A stretch of DNA of 36,382 nucleotides from Streptomyces sp. MS191 (GCF_008042125.1 NZ_RDBI01000032.1:1-36382); one strand, 5' to 3'. Positions 23,951 through 32,068 are shown, counted from the stretch's first letter. Program-made: numbers and translations. Notes: generated by a model not told the origin, from the letters alone.

Positions 23951-24226
23951 ATGCTCGAACGCAAGACGCGTAAGAACCGTGCCGAGGTCACCTTCGTCCT
24001 GCCGGCCGACACCCCGCCCGGACCGGTCAGCGTCGTCGGCGACTTCAACGGCTGGCAGCCCGGTGTCCACACCCTCCAGCCGCGCAGGGACGGCCTGCGC
24101 GCCGTGACCGTGGGCCTGCCCCTGAAGAGCGCCCACGCCTTCCGCTACCTCGCCGCCGGGGACTACTGGTTCGACGACGAGGCGGCGGACGCCCACGACG
24201 GAGTCAACGGCCGCGTCCACACCTGA
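23951..24226 (+). CDS. Stand-alone CBM48/isoamylase early-set domain protein
   Basis: A 91-residue protein that consists of a single carbohydrate-binding module 48 fold. It has TFVLPADTPPGPVSVVGDFNGWQPG, RRDGLRAVTVGLPLKSAHAFRYLAAGDYWFDDEAADAHDGVNGRVHT. The G-D-F-N-x-W signature and the closing D-G-x-N form of the AMPK-beta/isoamylase early set are clear, so binding to glycogen or alpha-glucan is plausible. No enzyme domain follows. The ATG at 23951 has GGGAG in front; the ORF extends upstream without a better start. A regulatory or targeting subunit is an inference. Confidence 0.87.
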   Translation: MLERKTRKNRAEVTFVLPADTPPGPVSVVGDFNGWQPGVHTLQPRRDGLRAVTVGLPLKSAHAFRYLAAGDYWFDDEAADAHDGVNGRVHT

Positions 24227-24260
24227 GCCGCCGTACGCGAGCCCCCGGGCCGCGATGACC

Positions 24261-24297
24261 GCACCCGCCCGCCGAGCGCGCCACCGGCGGGCGGTGC
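24261..24297. terminator. Possible terminator between convergent genes
   Basis: A 13-pair stem with one bulged C (GCACCCGCCCGCCG at 24261-24274, CGGCGGGCGGTGC at 24285-24297) and a 10-base loop lies between the CBM48 gene and the convergent MscS gene. Confidence 0.42.
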
Positions 24298-24305
24298 GTG
24301 GGCCC

Positions 24306-24400
24306 CGCACCGCCCGCGGGGGAGGCGCGTCACCCGGTCTCCGGCCGCGAGCGACCGCACCGCCCGCGAGGGAGACGTCACCCGGGCCCGGCCGCGAGCG
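24306..24400. repeat. Imperfect tandem direct repeat (period about 50)
   Basis: Two similar units of about 45 bases, beginning CGCACCGCCCGCG at 24306 and at 24356, share the segments GTCACCCGG and GGCCGCGAGCG with a few substitutions and short gaps. They fill the intergenic space between convergent genes; no coding function is apparent. Confidence 0.55.
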
Positions 24401-24427
24401 CCGGACACGGCACCCGGTCTCCCGGGC

Positions 24428-25516
24428 TCAGCGCGACGGGCTGCGCAGCTCGCCGCCGAGCGACTTCGTCGACCGGGCCGGCCGGTCCGCCGGCGCGGTG
24501 GCGACGCGGGGCAGGGCGTACGGGTGCTGACGGGACAACCAGGCGACCAGCTGCTCCCGCACGGTGCACCGGGTCGTCCACAGGTCGTCGGGGTCCTTCG
24601 CCGTGACGATGGCGCGGACCGTGATGCCCGTGGGCGTGGTGTCGGTGACGGACAGGTCCCAGCCCCGACCGTCCCAGGTCGGGCAGGTGTCGAGTATCTC
24701 GCGCAGCTGCGCCCGCATCAGCTGCACGGGCGTGGCGTGGTCGCAGTGCACCATGACGGTGCCGGTCATCTCGATGCCGCCGCGGGACCAGTTCTCGAAC
24801 GGACGGGCTGTGAAGTACGACACGGGCATGGTGACGCGCCGCTCGTCCCAGGTGCGGACCGTGAGGAAGGTCAGCGTGATCTCCTCGACGGTTCCCCATT
24901 CGCCGTCGACCACCACGGTGTCCCCGATGCGGACCATGTCGCCGAACGCGATCTGGAAGCCGGCGAACAGGTTGCCCAGCGTCGACTGGGCGGCCACGCC
25001 CGCCACGACGCCGATGATGCCGGCCGAGGCCAGCAGCGAGGTGCCCAGCGTGCGGAAGCTCGGGAAGGTCACCAGCATGACGGCGGCCGCCACGACACCC
25101 ACCGCGACCGTCACGACCCGCATGATCAACGTGACCTGGGTGCGCACGCGGCGCACCTTGGCCGCCTCGCGGCTGCCGGACGCGTAGCGCGCGTAGCTGG
25201 ACTCGACCACGGCGGCCACGATGCGGATCGAGAGCCAGGCGCCCGCGGCGATCAGCACGAGCAGCAGCACGTGTCCGATCAGCGCCTGACGCTCACGGAG
25301 CGGGGGCCAGTCGATCGCCCGGTGGGAGCCGCGGAGCAGCCCCGCGAGCATCACGATCTGGAACGCGGCACGACAGCGGCGCAGCAGCCCCCACAACGGG
25401 GTCTCCGGATGGCGGAGGTCCGCCCGGCGCAGCAGGAAGTCGGCGAGCAGGCCGCTGGCGACCGTGAGCAGCACCGAGCCGCCCACGACGATCGTCAGAC
25501 GAAGAACGCTGTCCAT
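24428..25516 (-). CDS. MscS-family mechanosensitive ion channel
   Basis: A 362-residue membrane protein with about four N-terminal helices. The pore helix and beta domain follow (SLLASAGIIGVVAGVAAQSTLGNLFAGFQIAFGDMVRIGDTVVVDGEWGTVEEITLTFLTVRTWDERRVTMPVSYF). The A-A-Q-S-T-L-G-N-L-F-A-G and G-D-x-V-x-I-G-D segments are diagnostic. Such channels open under membrane tension and release solutes after osmotic downshock. The C-terminal part forms the usual mixed alpha/beta vestibule, ending in a basic tail. The gene reads towards the CBM48 gene; it is divergent from a 66-residue gene. Confidence 0.92.
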   Translation of the reverse strand: MDSVLRLTIVVGGSVLLTVASGLLADFLLRRADLRHPETPLWGLLRRCRAAFQIVMLAGLLRGSHRAIDWPPLRERQALIGHVLLLVLIAAGAWLSIRIVAAVVESSYARYASGSREAAKVRRVRTQVTLIMRVVTVAVGVVAAAVMLVTFPSFRTLGTSLLASAGIIGVVAGVAAQSTLGNLFAGFQIAFGDMVRIGDTVVVDGEWGTVEEITLTFLTVRTWDERRVTMPVSYFTARPFENWSRGGIEMTGTVMVHCDHATPVQLMRAQLREILDTCPTWDGRGWDLSVTDTTPTGITVRAIVTAKDPDDLWTTRCTVREQLVAWLSRQHPYALPRVATAPADRPARSTKSLGGELRSPSR

Positions 25517-25644
25517 ATCTCCTCAGCAAGGGTGTCGGTCTGCGTACACCCCCTCGCCTGCCCCGCTTCCGTACCGGGAACCGGACGGTCGTGCACACGG
25601 ACGGGGTCCGCGGGGGACGGGGCGGATAAGACGCCGTCCTTCGG

Positions 25645-25670
25645 GTACTCGCGCGGGCGAAAGCGAGTAC
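25645..25670 (+). promoter_or_regulatory. Inverted repeat directly before the 66-residue protein gene
   Basis: GTACTCGC (25645-25652) and GCGAGTAC (25663-25670) form a perfect 8-base stem with a 10-base loop, ending three bases before the GGAGGAGG ribosome site. It may be an operator or a leader hairpin that affects translation. Confidence 0.5.
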
Positions 25671-25686
25671 GCGGAGGAGGCAGATC

Positions 25687-25887
25687 ATGCGTGGGCGCAA
25701 CGGCGGGAGACCCGCGTCGCGGACGGCGACGGGGGCGGCGGGCCGCCTCACCGACGAGGAGTTCCGGGCACTGCTGAGCGAGGCGAGAGCGGAGGCACGA
25801 CGGCGTTCGCTCGGCTCGCCGCCCGGGGGAGAGGCGGACTACTCGTTGCGCACGCAGCACGCGGAGTTCGGGGCGGCGGCCCACTGA
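25687..25887 (+). CDS. Small hypothetical protein
   Basis: A 66-residue protein that I do not recognise as a named family. It has a basic, Gly/Arg-rich start (RGRNGGRPASRT), a central helix (LTDEEFRALLSEARAEARRRSLGS) and a polar end (DYSLRTQHAEFGAAAH). A strong ribosome site (GGAGGAGG) sits six to eight bases before the ATG, and an inverted repeat lies just upstream. A hairpin terminator follows the stop. These signals argue that the gene is real. It resembles short Streptomyces hypothetical proteins with an L-T-D-E-E-F helix. Function unknown. Confidence 0.7.
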   Translation: MRGRNGGRPASRTATGAAGRLTDEEFRALLSEARAEARRRSLGSPPGGEADYSLRTQHAEFGAAAH

Positions 25888-25907
25888 CCCGCGGAACGCG
25901 CGGAAGG

Positions 25908-25932
25908 GGACCCGGCGTCCGGCGCCGGGTCC
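25908..25932. terminator. Bidirectional terminator hairpin
   Basis: A perfect 10-base stem (GGACCCGGCG at 25908-25917, its complement at 25923-25932) with a five-base loop sits in the 51-base gap between the small gene and the convergent GST gene. Confidence 0.55.
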
Positions 25933-25938
25933 GCCGTC

Positions 25939-26949
25939 TCAGCGGCGGACCGGCATGTGACCTGCCGGCACCCGCTCCGCAGCGGCGACCGGACCGGGTG
26001 GGGTGCCGTCGCCGAACGGGCGCCCACCGAGTGCGTGGCGGCCGTGCGGCGTGAGCCAGCCGGAGAGGTCCGGGCCGACCGGGATGACACCGGTGGGATT
26101 GATGTCGTCGTGCACGGTGTAGTAGTGGCGCTTGATGTGGGCGAAGTCGGTCGTGTCGCCGAAGCCTGGCGTCTGGAAGAGGTCCCGGGCGTACGCCCAG
26201 AGCACCGGCATCTCGCTCAGCTTCTGCCGGTTGCACTTGAAGTGGCCGTGGTAGACGGCGTCGAAGCGGACGAGTGTCGTGAACAGGCGCACGTCCGCCT
26301 CGGTGATCGTGTCGCCCACCAGGTACCTGCTGCCGCGGAGGCGTTCGGAGAGCCGGTCGAGCCGGTCGAAGAGCCGCTCGTACGCCTGCGCGTACGCCCG
26401 TTGCGATCCGGCGAACCCGGCCCGGTAGACACCGTTGTTGACGTCGGCGTAGACCGGCCCGTTCACGGCGTCGATCTCCTCGCGCAGCGCGGACGGGTAG
26501 AGCCGCGGGGCCCCGGGGCGGTGGTGCGCCGTCCACTCCAGCGACAGGTCGAGCGTGATCCGCGCGAAGTCGTTCGTCACCACCCGGCCCGTCGGGACGT
26601 CGACGATCGCCGGAACGGTGATTCCCCGGTCGTACTCCGGATCGCGGGCGAGGTACGCCTCCCGGAGCCGCTCGATACCGAGGACCGGGTCGCGGCCCCC
26701 GGGGTCGAGGTCGAACGTCCAACTCCGTTCGTCGTGGACGGGACCGGCGATCGCCATCGGCAGCGCCGCCTCCAGCCCGAGCAGCCGCCGCACGATCACC
26801 GCGCGGCTCGCCCAGGGGCAGGCCCGGCTGACCACGAGCCGGTAGCGGCCGGGTTCCACGGGGAAGCCGTCACGGCCGTCCGCGGTGATCCGGGTGGTGA
26901 GGTACCGGCTGTCGCGCGCGTACTCCTTGTCGTGCTGCACGTAGCTCAT
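25939..26949 (-). CDS. Xi-class glutathione S-transferase / glutathionyl-hydroquinone reductase-type protein
   Basis: A 336-residue protein. The N-terminal thioredoxin-like domain carries the CPWA active site (Cys44 in VVSRACPWASRAVIVR). The conserved blocks SWTFDLDPGGRDPVLG, ITVPAIVDVPTGRVVTNDFARI and YADVNNGVYRAGFAGSQ follow. The C-terminal helical domain has YLVGDTITEADVRLFTTLVRFDAVYHGHFKCN. This is the pattern of glutathionyl-hydroquinone reductases (YqjG/EcfG), which release quinols from thiol conjugates. Streptomyces makes mycothiol, not glutathione, so the actinobacterial substrate may be a mycothiol conjugate (inference). I start at ATG 26949, which opens the conserved region; the ORF runs 36 codons further. 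Confidence 0.9.
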   Translation of the reverse strand: MSYVQHDKEYARDSRYLTTRITADGRDGFPVEPGRYRLVVSRACPWASRAVIVRRLLGLEAALPMAIAGPVHDERSWTFDLDPGGRDPVLGIERLREAYLARDPEYDRGITVPAIVDVPTGRVVTNDFARITLDLSLEWTAHHRPGAPRLYPSALREEIDAVNGPVYADVNNGVYRAGFAGSQRAYAQAYERLFDRLDRLSERLRGSRYLVGDTITEADVRLFTTLVRFDAVYHGHFKCNRQKLSEMPVLWAYARDLFQTPGFGDTTDFAHIKRHYYTVHDDINPTGVIPVGPDLSGWLTPHGRHALGGRPFGDGTPPGPVAAAERVPAGHMPVRR

Positions 26950-27374
26950 CCCCGCGCAGTACCCGCCCACGGCGGCGGCAAAAGTCGCGGAGCGCCGGAC
27001 GGGGCGGGCGGACGACGAGGCCGTGCCCGCCCCGCGGCCCCCCGGGTGGGCGGACACGGCCGCCGGGACCGCGCCCGGTGACCACGCGGCCTTCCCCTCC
27101 GGGCGCCCGCCGGCCCCCGCTCGCAGAGATCGCGAGTCGGAGGACGGCGGGCGATACTGGGCTCGGCCCGGGCACCCACCGTCGAGCGGGTGACCGAGGG
27201 CCGGGGTGTCCTCTGACGGCCGGCGCCCTCGCGCAGTCCTCCGGCGCGGCCCAGGCCGTCGCCGGGGTCCGTACCGCCCCGGAGGAGTGACACGTCACGG
27301 CACCGTGAACGCCCCGGGCGCGCGCCCGGTCCCGAGAATCCGGCGCCCCTCGGCGCGCGAGCGAGGACGGTCAC
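26950..27374. other. Gene-free 425-base divergent region
   Basis: Between the divergent GST and hydrolase genes I see no protein-like ORF or RNA gene. There are two palindromes: GTGAC-AC-GTCAC (27287-27298), which could be an operator for the hydrolase operon, and the 16-base palindrome CCGGGCGCGCGCCCGG (27314-27329). No clear -35/-10 pair stands out. The region is GC-rich, with many short repeats. Confidence 0.5.
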
Positions 27375-28442
27375 ATGGCAGAGACGGCGGCACAGACTCC
27401 CACGGCGCACACGGCTTCCACGGCGCACGCGGCCTCCGGGGCACCCGGGCGCCCGGACGGTTCCCGCTCCCCGGGCGTGCGGCGGATCACCCTCGACGCC
27501 GCCGGGCTGCCCCTCTCCGCCCTCCTGAGCGAGCCCGCGGACCGTCGCCCGCCCCGCGCGACGATCGTGGCCCTGCACGGGGGAGGGATGAGTGCCGGGT
27601 ACTTCGACGGCCAGGCCCACCCCGACGTCTCCCTCATGACGCTCGGCGCCCGCCTGGGCGTCGCCGTCCTCGCGCTCGACCGGCCCGGCTACGGCGCCTC
27701 CGCCCAGCAGCTGCCCGAGGGACAGTCGCTGCCCGAACAGGCGACGACCGTCCGGGCCGCGCTCGCCGAGGTCACGGCCCGTCACGACACGGGCCCGCTC
27801 TTCCTGCTCGCTCACTCCTTCGGCGGCAAGCTCGCCCTCGCGCTCGCCGCGGACGCGCCGCCCGGGCTGTTCCTGGGCGTCGACGTCTCGGGGTGCGGGC
27901 ACCGGCCGGCGGTCGACGTCGTCCGCCTCCTGCGCCACCCCGACGGCGCCGCCCTGCGCCGCCTGAACTGGGGTCCGCTGCACCTCTACCCGTCGGGCAC
28001 CTTCCACGTCGGACAACGGATCGTGACTCCGATGCCGCCGCGCGAGCGGGACACGGTGGGTGCCTGGGGCGCCCTCGCGCCGCGCCTGCTGCCCCGCGTA
28101 CGCGTCCCCGTCCGGTTCACCTTCGCCGAGCACGAGGCCTGGTGGCGGCACACCGACGCCGATCTCGGCGCCCTCACCGGCCTGCTGTCCGGAGCGCCCC
28201 GTGTCGTCGTCGACCGGCTTCCCGGCGCCGGCCACAACATCAGCCTCGGGACCGCCGCCCGCGCGTACCACCTGCGGGCGCTCGCGTTCCTCGACGAATG
28301 CCTCCGTGACCAGGGAGGGCGAGCACCCGCTCATCCGGGCGCCGACCCTTCGGAGGCCGGCCCCCGCTCCGTGGCGAAGCGGACCGGCCTCCGCCCCGCC
28401 GTCGCTCACGCCCACGCCGGCCCTCCCGCCGTCGCACCGTGA
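27375..28442 (+). CDS. Alpha/beta-hydrolase
   Basis: A 355-residue serine hydrolase. The oxyanion strand is TIVALHGGGMSAGYFD, followed by LDRPGYGAS. The nucleophile elbow AHSFGG carries Ser148. The acid is probably in TFAEHEAWW, and the catalytic His in PGAGHNISLG near residue 295. The N-terminal 35 residues are Ala/Thr-rich and likely disordered, and the C-terminal 45 residues are also low complexity. The substrate is unknown: esters, lactones and antibiotic-type compounds are possible. It overlaps the following MFS gene by GTGA, so hydrolase and exporter are made together, a layout often used to inactivate and expel a toxic compound. A GAGGACGG sequence precedes ATG 27375. Confidence 0.87.
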   Translation: MAETAAQTPTAHTASTAHAASGAPGRPDGSRSPGVRRITLDAAGLPLSALLSEPADRRPPRATIVALHGGGMSAGYFDGQAHPDVSLMTLGARLGVAVLALDRPGYGASAQQLPEGQSLPEQATTVRAALAEVTARHDTGPLFLLAHSFGGKLALALAADAPPGLFLGVDVSGCGHRPAVDVVRLLRHPDGAALRRLNWGPLHLYPSGTFHVGQRIVTPMPPRERDTVGAWGALAPRLLPRVRVPVRFTFAEHEAWWRHTDADLGALTGLLSGAPRVVVDRLPGAGHNISLGTAARAYHLRALAFLDECLRDQGGRAPAHPGADPSEAGPRSVAKRTGLRPAVAHAHAGPPAVAP

Positions 28443-29761
28443 TCCCGGCTGCCGCCGCCCATCCGTTCCGTGCCCTGGGCGTCCGCAACTTCCGGCTCTT
28501 CGCCCTGGGGCAGGTCGTCTCCGTCGCCGGCACCTGGATGTCGGTCGTGGCCCAGGACTGGCTCGTCCTGGGGCTGACGGGGAACTCCGCGACCGCCCTC
28601 GGCACCGTCACCGCCCTGCAGTTCACCCCGGTGCTGCTGTGCACCCTGTACGGCGGAAGGCTGGCCGACCGCCACGACAAGCGCACGCTGCTCACGGCGG
28701 CCAACCTCGTCTCGGGCCTCCTCGCCCTGCTGCTCGCCGTCCTCGTGCTGAGCGGCGGCGTCAGCCTGGCGCACATCAACCTCTTCGCGCTCGGCCTCGG
28801 GCTGGTCAACTCGGTCGAGGTACCCACCCGGATGGCCTTCATCGGTGAGCTGGTGGGACCCGAACTACTGCCCAACGCCTCGGCGTTGAGTGCCGCCTAC
28901 TTCAGTGTCGCCCGTGTGGCGGGCCCCGCCGTCGCGGGCCTGCTCATCTCCGTCGCCGGCACGGGCTGGGTGCTCCTGCTCAACGGGCTCAGCTACGCGG
29001 CGACGGTGCTCGCCCTGCGGCGCATGCGCCCGGACGAACTGCACCGCGGCGCCGAGCCGGCCGGGCGGGTTCGGGTCGCCGACGGGCTGCGGTACGTGCG
29101 GAGCCGCCCCGACCTGATGGTGCCGCTCGCTCTGGTCGCCGGCGTGGGCCTGTTCGGGCTGAACTTCCAGCTCACCCTGCCGCTGCTGGCCAAGACCGTG
29201 TTCCACGCCGACGCCGCCTCCTTCGGCCTGCTGACCACGGCCTTTGCCGCCGGGTCGCTCGTCGCCGCCTTCCTCACCACCGCCCGCCGGACGCGGCCGT
29301 CGGCGCGACTGGTCACCGTCGCCGCCCTCGTCTTCGCCGCCCTGGAGACGGCGACCGGATGGGCGCCCGGGTACGCCGCCGCCGTCGTCCTGCTCTTCCT
29401 CACCGGCGGGGCCTCCCTCTACTTCGCCCAGGCCGCCAACCACCGTGTCCAACTCGGCAGCGACTCACGCTTCCGCGGCCGGGTCCTCGCCCTCTACGCC
29501 CTCATCCTCCAGGGCTCCACCCCGCTCGGCGCGCTGCTCGTGGCGCGGATCGGTGCGGAGTGGGGAGCCCGCGCCTGCCTCGTGGCCGGCGGTCTCGCCT
29601 CCCTCCTGGTCGGCCTGGGCGCGCTCTGCCCGCGGGCCGGACGCTCGGGCCCCGAGCCCCCGGAGCGCGACGCCGCGGCGGAACCGGCTCGGCGTCAGCG
29701 GAGTCGAAGCCCCGGACGTCGTCGGGACCCTGCCGACGGCGGCCCGTGGACAGGTGGTTGA
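28439..29761 (+). CDS. MFS transporter (EntS/MFS_3-type exporter)
   Basis: A 440-residue protein with about twelve membrane segments. It begins HPFRALGVRNFRLFALGQVVSVAGTWMSVVAQDWLVL, the usual opening of MFS_3/EntS-like exporters. It has the loop motif GGRLADRHDKRTLL between helices 2 and 3, and a second LGLVNSVEVPTRMAFIGELVGPELLPNASAL block. The C-terminus is a basic and acidic tail of about 45 residues. These proteins export siderophores, macrolides or other drugs using the proton gradient. The GTG start at 28439 overlaps the hydrolase stop (GTGA). Substrate unknown. Confidence 0.9.
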   Translation: MIPAAAAHPFRALGVRNFRLFALGQVVSVAGTWMSVVAQDWLVLGLTGNSATALGTVTALQFTPVLLCTLYGGRLADRHDKRTLLTAANLVSGLLALLLAVLVLSGGVSLAHINLFALGLGLVNSVEVPTRMAFIGELVGPELLPNASALSAAYFSVARVAGPAVAGLLISVAGTGWVLLLNGLSYAATVLALRRMRPDELHRGAEPAGRVRVADGLRYVRSRPDLMVPLALVAGVGLFGLNFQLTLPLLAKTVFHADAASFGLLTTAFAAGSLVAAFLTTARRTRPSARLVTVAALVFAALETATGWAPGYAAAVVLLFLTGGASLYFAQAANHRVQLGSDSRFRGRVLALYALILQGSTPLGALLVARIGAEWGARACLVAGGLASLLVGLGALCPRAGRSGPEPPERDAAAEPARRQRSRSPGRRRDPADGGPWTGG

Positions 29762-29831
29762 ACACGGGTCAGGAATCCGTTCGTGACGGGGGTCTTGCGC
29801 AGACCCCGGCCCGCTCTCTAACCTCCGGCGC

Positions 29832-29858
29832 AATGGTTAGGAATATTTCCTAACCATT
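29832..29858. promoter_or_regulatory. 27-base palindromic operator before the GH8 gene
   Basis: AATGGTTAGGAA (29832-29843) and TTCCTAACCATT (29847-29858) form perfect 12-base arms around TAT. The AT-rich element stands out in this GC-rich sequence and sits 57 bases before the GH8 ATG. The TTAGGAA/TTCCTAA core resembles, from memory, elements before secreted glycoside hydrolase genes of Streptomyces. A sugar-responsive repressor, perhaps of the ROK or LacI type, is the likely ligand-controlled binder. Confidence 0.75.
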
Positions 29859-29915
29859 AGCCATGGCTCAGAGCCCGGTCCCTGGAAGTCCGTCACGAAA
29901 GGAACCACCACTGTC

Positions 29916-31838
29916 ATGAGCCGAAGAGGCACCACTCTTCTCGTGCTGTCGGGACTGCTGGCCCTGCCGCTCGTCGGCCTGCCCCAGGCAGCCGCGGCCG
30001 ACTCCCTCGTCTCCGCCGGGAAGCCGGCGACGGCGTCGTCCGTCGAGGGAAGCGGCTTCGCGGCGGGCCTCGCGGTCGACGCCGACACCAGCACCCGGTG
30101 GGCCAGCGCCGAAGGGGTCGACCCGCAGTGGGTGCGGATCGACCTCGGATCCCCCCACACCCTCTCGCGCGTGAGACTCGACTGGGAGGCCGCGTACGGC
30201 AAGGCGTACCGCATCCAGTCCTCGGCGGACGGCGCCACCTGGACCGACCTCTACTCCACCGGCTCGGGCGACGGGGCGGTCGACGACCTCGCCGTCTCCG
30301 GTACCGGACGCTACGTCCGCATGTACGGGACCGGCCGCGGCACCCCGTACGGCTACTCCCTCTGGGAGTTCGAGGTCTACGGCGCGCCCGCCTCGGGCGG
30401 CGGCGACACCACCGCGCCGAGCGCGCCGGGCAACCTGCGCACCACGGCGACGACATCGACCAGCGCCTCGCTGGCGTGGAACGCCGCCACCGACAACGTG
30501 GGCGTGACCGGCTACGACGTCTACCGCGGCACCGTCCTCGTCGGCTCCACCACCGGAACGACGTACACCGACACCGGACTCACCGCCTCGACCGCGTACA
30601 GCTACACCGTCAGGGCGCGCGACGCGGCCGGGAACGCCTCCGCCGCGAGCGCCGCGCTCGGCGTCACCACACCCGGTGGAGGTTCGGGACCGGCCGTTCC
30701 CTTCGGCAGCCACCTCAGGCCCTACGCCGCCGGCACGCTCAAGCCGTCCGGCACGCAGGCGACCCTCGACCAGAAGGTCGTCGCCTACTACAACAACTGG
30801 AAGTCCGCCTTCGTCCGCCAGAACTGCGGCAACGGCTGGTACCAGATCATCTCGCCCGACGCCGACCACCCGTACGTCGCCGAGGCGCAGGGCTACGGCA
30901 TGGTCATCGCGGCGACGATGGCCGGCGCCGACCCGGACGCCAGGAAGATCTTCGACGGACTGGTCAAGTGGAAGATCGACCACCCGTCCTCGGTCAACCC
31001 GAACCTGCTGGCGGCCGAACAGGACGTCAACTGCCGCAGCGTCAACGGCGGGGACGGCGCCACCGACGGTGACATGGACGTGGCGTACGGGCTGCTGCTC
31101 GCCGACAAGCAGTGGGGCAGCGCGGGCACGTACAACTACAAGGACCTCGCGATCAAGCACATCAACGCGATCAAGAAGGACGAGGTCAACCCCACGACGC
31201 AGCTGCTGAAGCTCGGCGACTGGAGCAGCTCCGGCGACCAGTACTACTACATCACCCGGACCTCCGACTGGATGGTGGACCACTTCCGCGCCTTCCGCTC
31301 GGCCACGGGCGACAGCGCCTGGGACGGCATCCGCAACGCCCACCAGACCCAGATCGCCAACCTCCAGTCCACGTACGCGCCGAGCACCGGACTCCTGCCC
31401 GACTTCGTGGTCACCACCAACACCACGCCCAAGCCCGCACCCGGGCAGGTCCTGGAGGACCCGAACGACGGCTCCTACTGGTGGAACGCCTGCCGCACCC
31501 CCTGGCGCATCGGCGACGACGCCGTGACCGGCGGGGACGCCAAGTCGCTCGCGGCGGCCCGCAAACTCAACAGCTGGATCAAGACGAAGACGGGCGGTGA
31601 CCCGAACAGGATCGCCATCGGCTACAAGCTCAACGGCACGCAGATCTCGGCGGGCAGTGAAGCCGCCTACTTCGCCCCCTTCGCCGTGGCGGCGATGACG
31701 GACCCGGGCAGCCAGGCGTGGCTGGACGCCCTGTGGAACAAGATGCTGGGCACCCCGATCGACACGAGCAGCTACTTCTCGGCGAGCATCCAGCTCCAGG
31801 TCATGATCACGGCATCCGGCAACCACTGGGTCCCGTGA
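29916..31838 (+). CDS. Secreted GH8 hydrolase (chitosanase/endoglucanase type) with CBM32 and FnIII domains
   Basis: A 640-residue exported enzyme. Residues 1-28 are a signal peptide (SRRGTTLLVLSGLLALPLVG, cut near AAAADS). A discoidin/F5-8C (CBM32) domain follows at about 30-155, then a fibronectin type III domain (TTAPSAPGNLRTTATTS... YDVYR) at about 160-255. The GH8 catalytic domain fills 265-640: acid Glu323 in AEAQGYGM and the signature ATDGDMDVAYGLL (Asp384, 386, 388). In the usual Y-D-A-C-R position there is Asn524 (WNACRTPWR), a change typical of the GH8 branch that uses a loop glutamate as base; Glu514 is a candidate. That branch includes chitosanases and lichenases, so chitosan fits with CBM32 as well as beta-glucan does. 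A palindromic operator precedes it, a terminator follows. Confidence 0.9.
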   Translation: MSRRGTTLLVLSGLLALPLVGLPQAAAADSLVSAGKPATASSVEGSGFAAGLAVDADTSTRWASAEGVDPQWVRIDLGSPHTLSRVRLDWEAAYGKAYRIQSSADGATWTDLYSTGSGDGAVDDLAVSGTGRYVRMYGTGRGTPYGYSLWEFEVYGAPASGGGDTTAPSAPGNLRTTATTSTSASLAWNAATDNVGVTGYDVYRGTVLVGSTTGTTYTDTGLTASTAYSYTVRARDAAGNASAASAALGVTTPGGGSGPAVPFGSHLRPYAAGTLKPSGTQATLDQKVVAYYNNWKSAFVRQNCGNGWYQIISPDADHPYVAEAQGYGMVIAATMAGADPDARKIFDGLVKWKIDHPSSVNPNLLAAEQDVNCRSVNGGDGATDGDMDVAYGLLLADKQWGSAGTYNYKDLAIKHINAIKKDEVNPTTQLLKLGDWSSSGDQYYYITRTSDWMVDHFRAFRSATGDSAWDGIRNAHQTQIANLQSTYAPSTGLLPDFVVTTNTTPKPAPGQVLEDPNDGSYWWNACRTPWRIGDDAVTGGDAKSLAAARKLNSWIKTKTGGDPNRIAIGYKLNGTQISAGSEAAYFAPFAVAAMTDPGSQAWLDALWNKMLGTPIDTSSYFSASIQLQVMITASGNHWVP

Positions 31839-31877
31839 CCCGCGACCCCGGCACCCGCCGCTGACCTCGCGGCACCA

Positions 31878-31929
31878 CCGGCACCGCGCCGCTCCGGCGT
31901 CCCACGGAGCGGCGCGCTGCCCGTGCCGG
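31878..31929 (+). terminator. Terminator of the GH8 gene
   Basis: A nested stem: outer CCGGCAC/GTGCCGG (31878-31884, 31923-31929) and an inner perfect 11-base arm pair (31886-31896, 31905-31915) around an eight-base loop. It starts 39 bases after the stop codon. Confidence 0.6.
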
Positions 31930-32068
31930 GCCCCCGCGGCGGAACCGGGGGTCCGGCCGGGCTCCGAACGGCTGATCCGCGCCCGTTTCGGACGCTCAAT
32001 GCGCCCTGCCGCCCCCTCGGTGTGATGGGCTCGCGGCTCCGTCCTGCGCGCGAGAAGAGGGGCCCGCG

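Noticed and set aside
26950..27374. Short ORF at 27078-27290 in the gene-free region
   Set aside because: No ribosome site, Arg/Pro/Ala composition and no recognisable motif.
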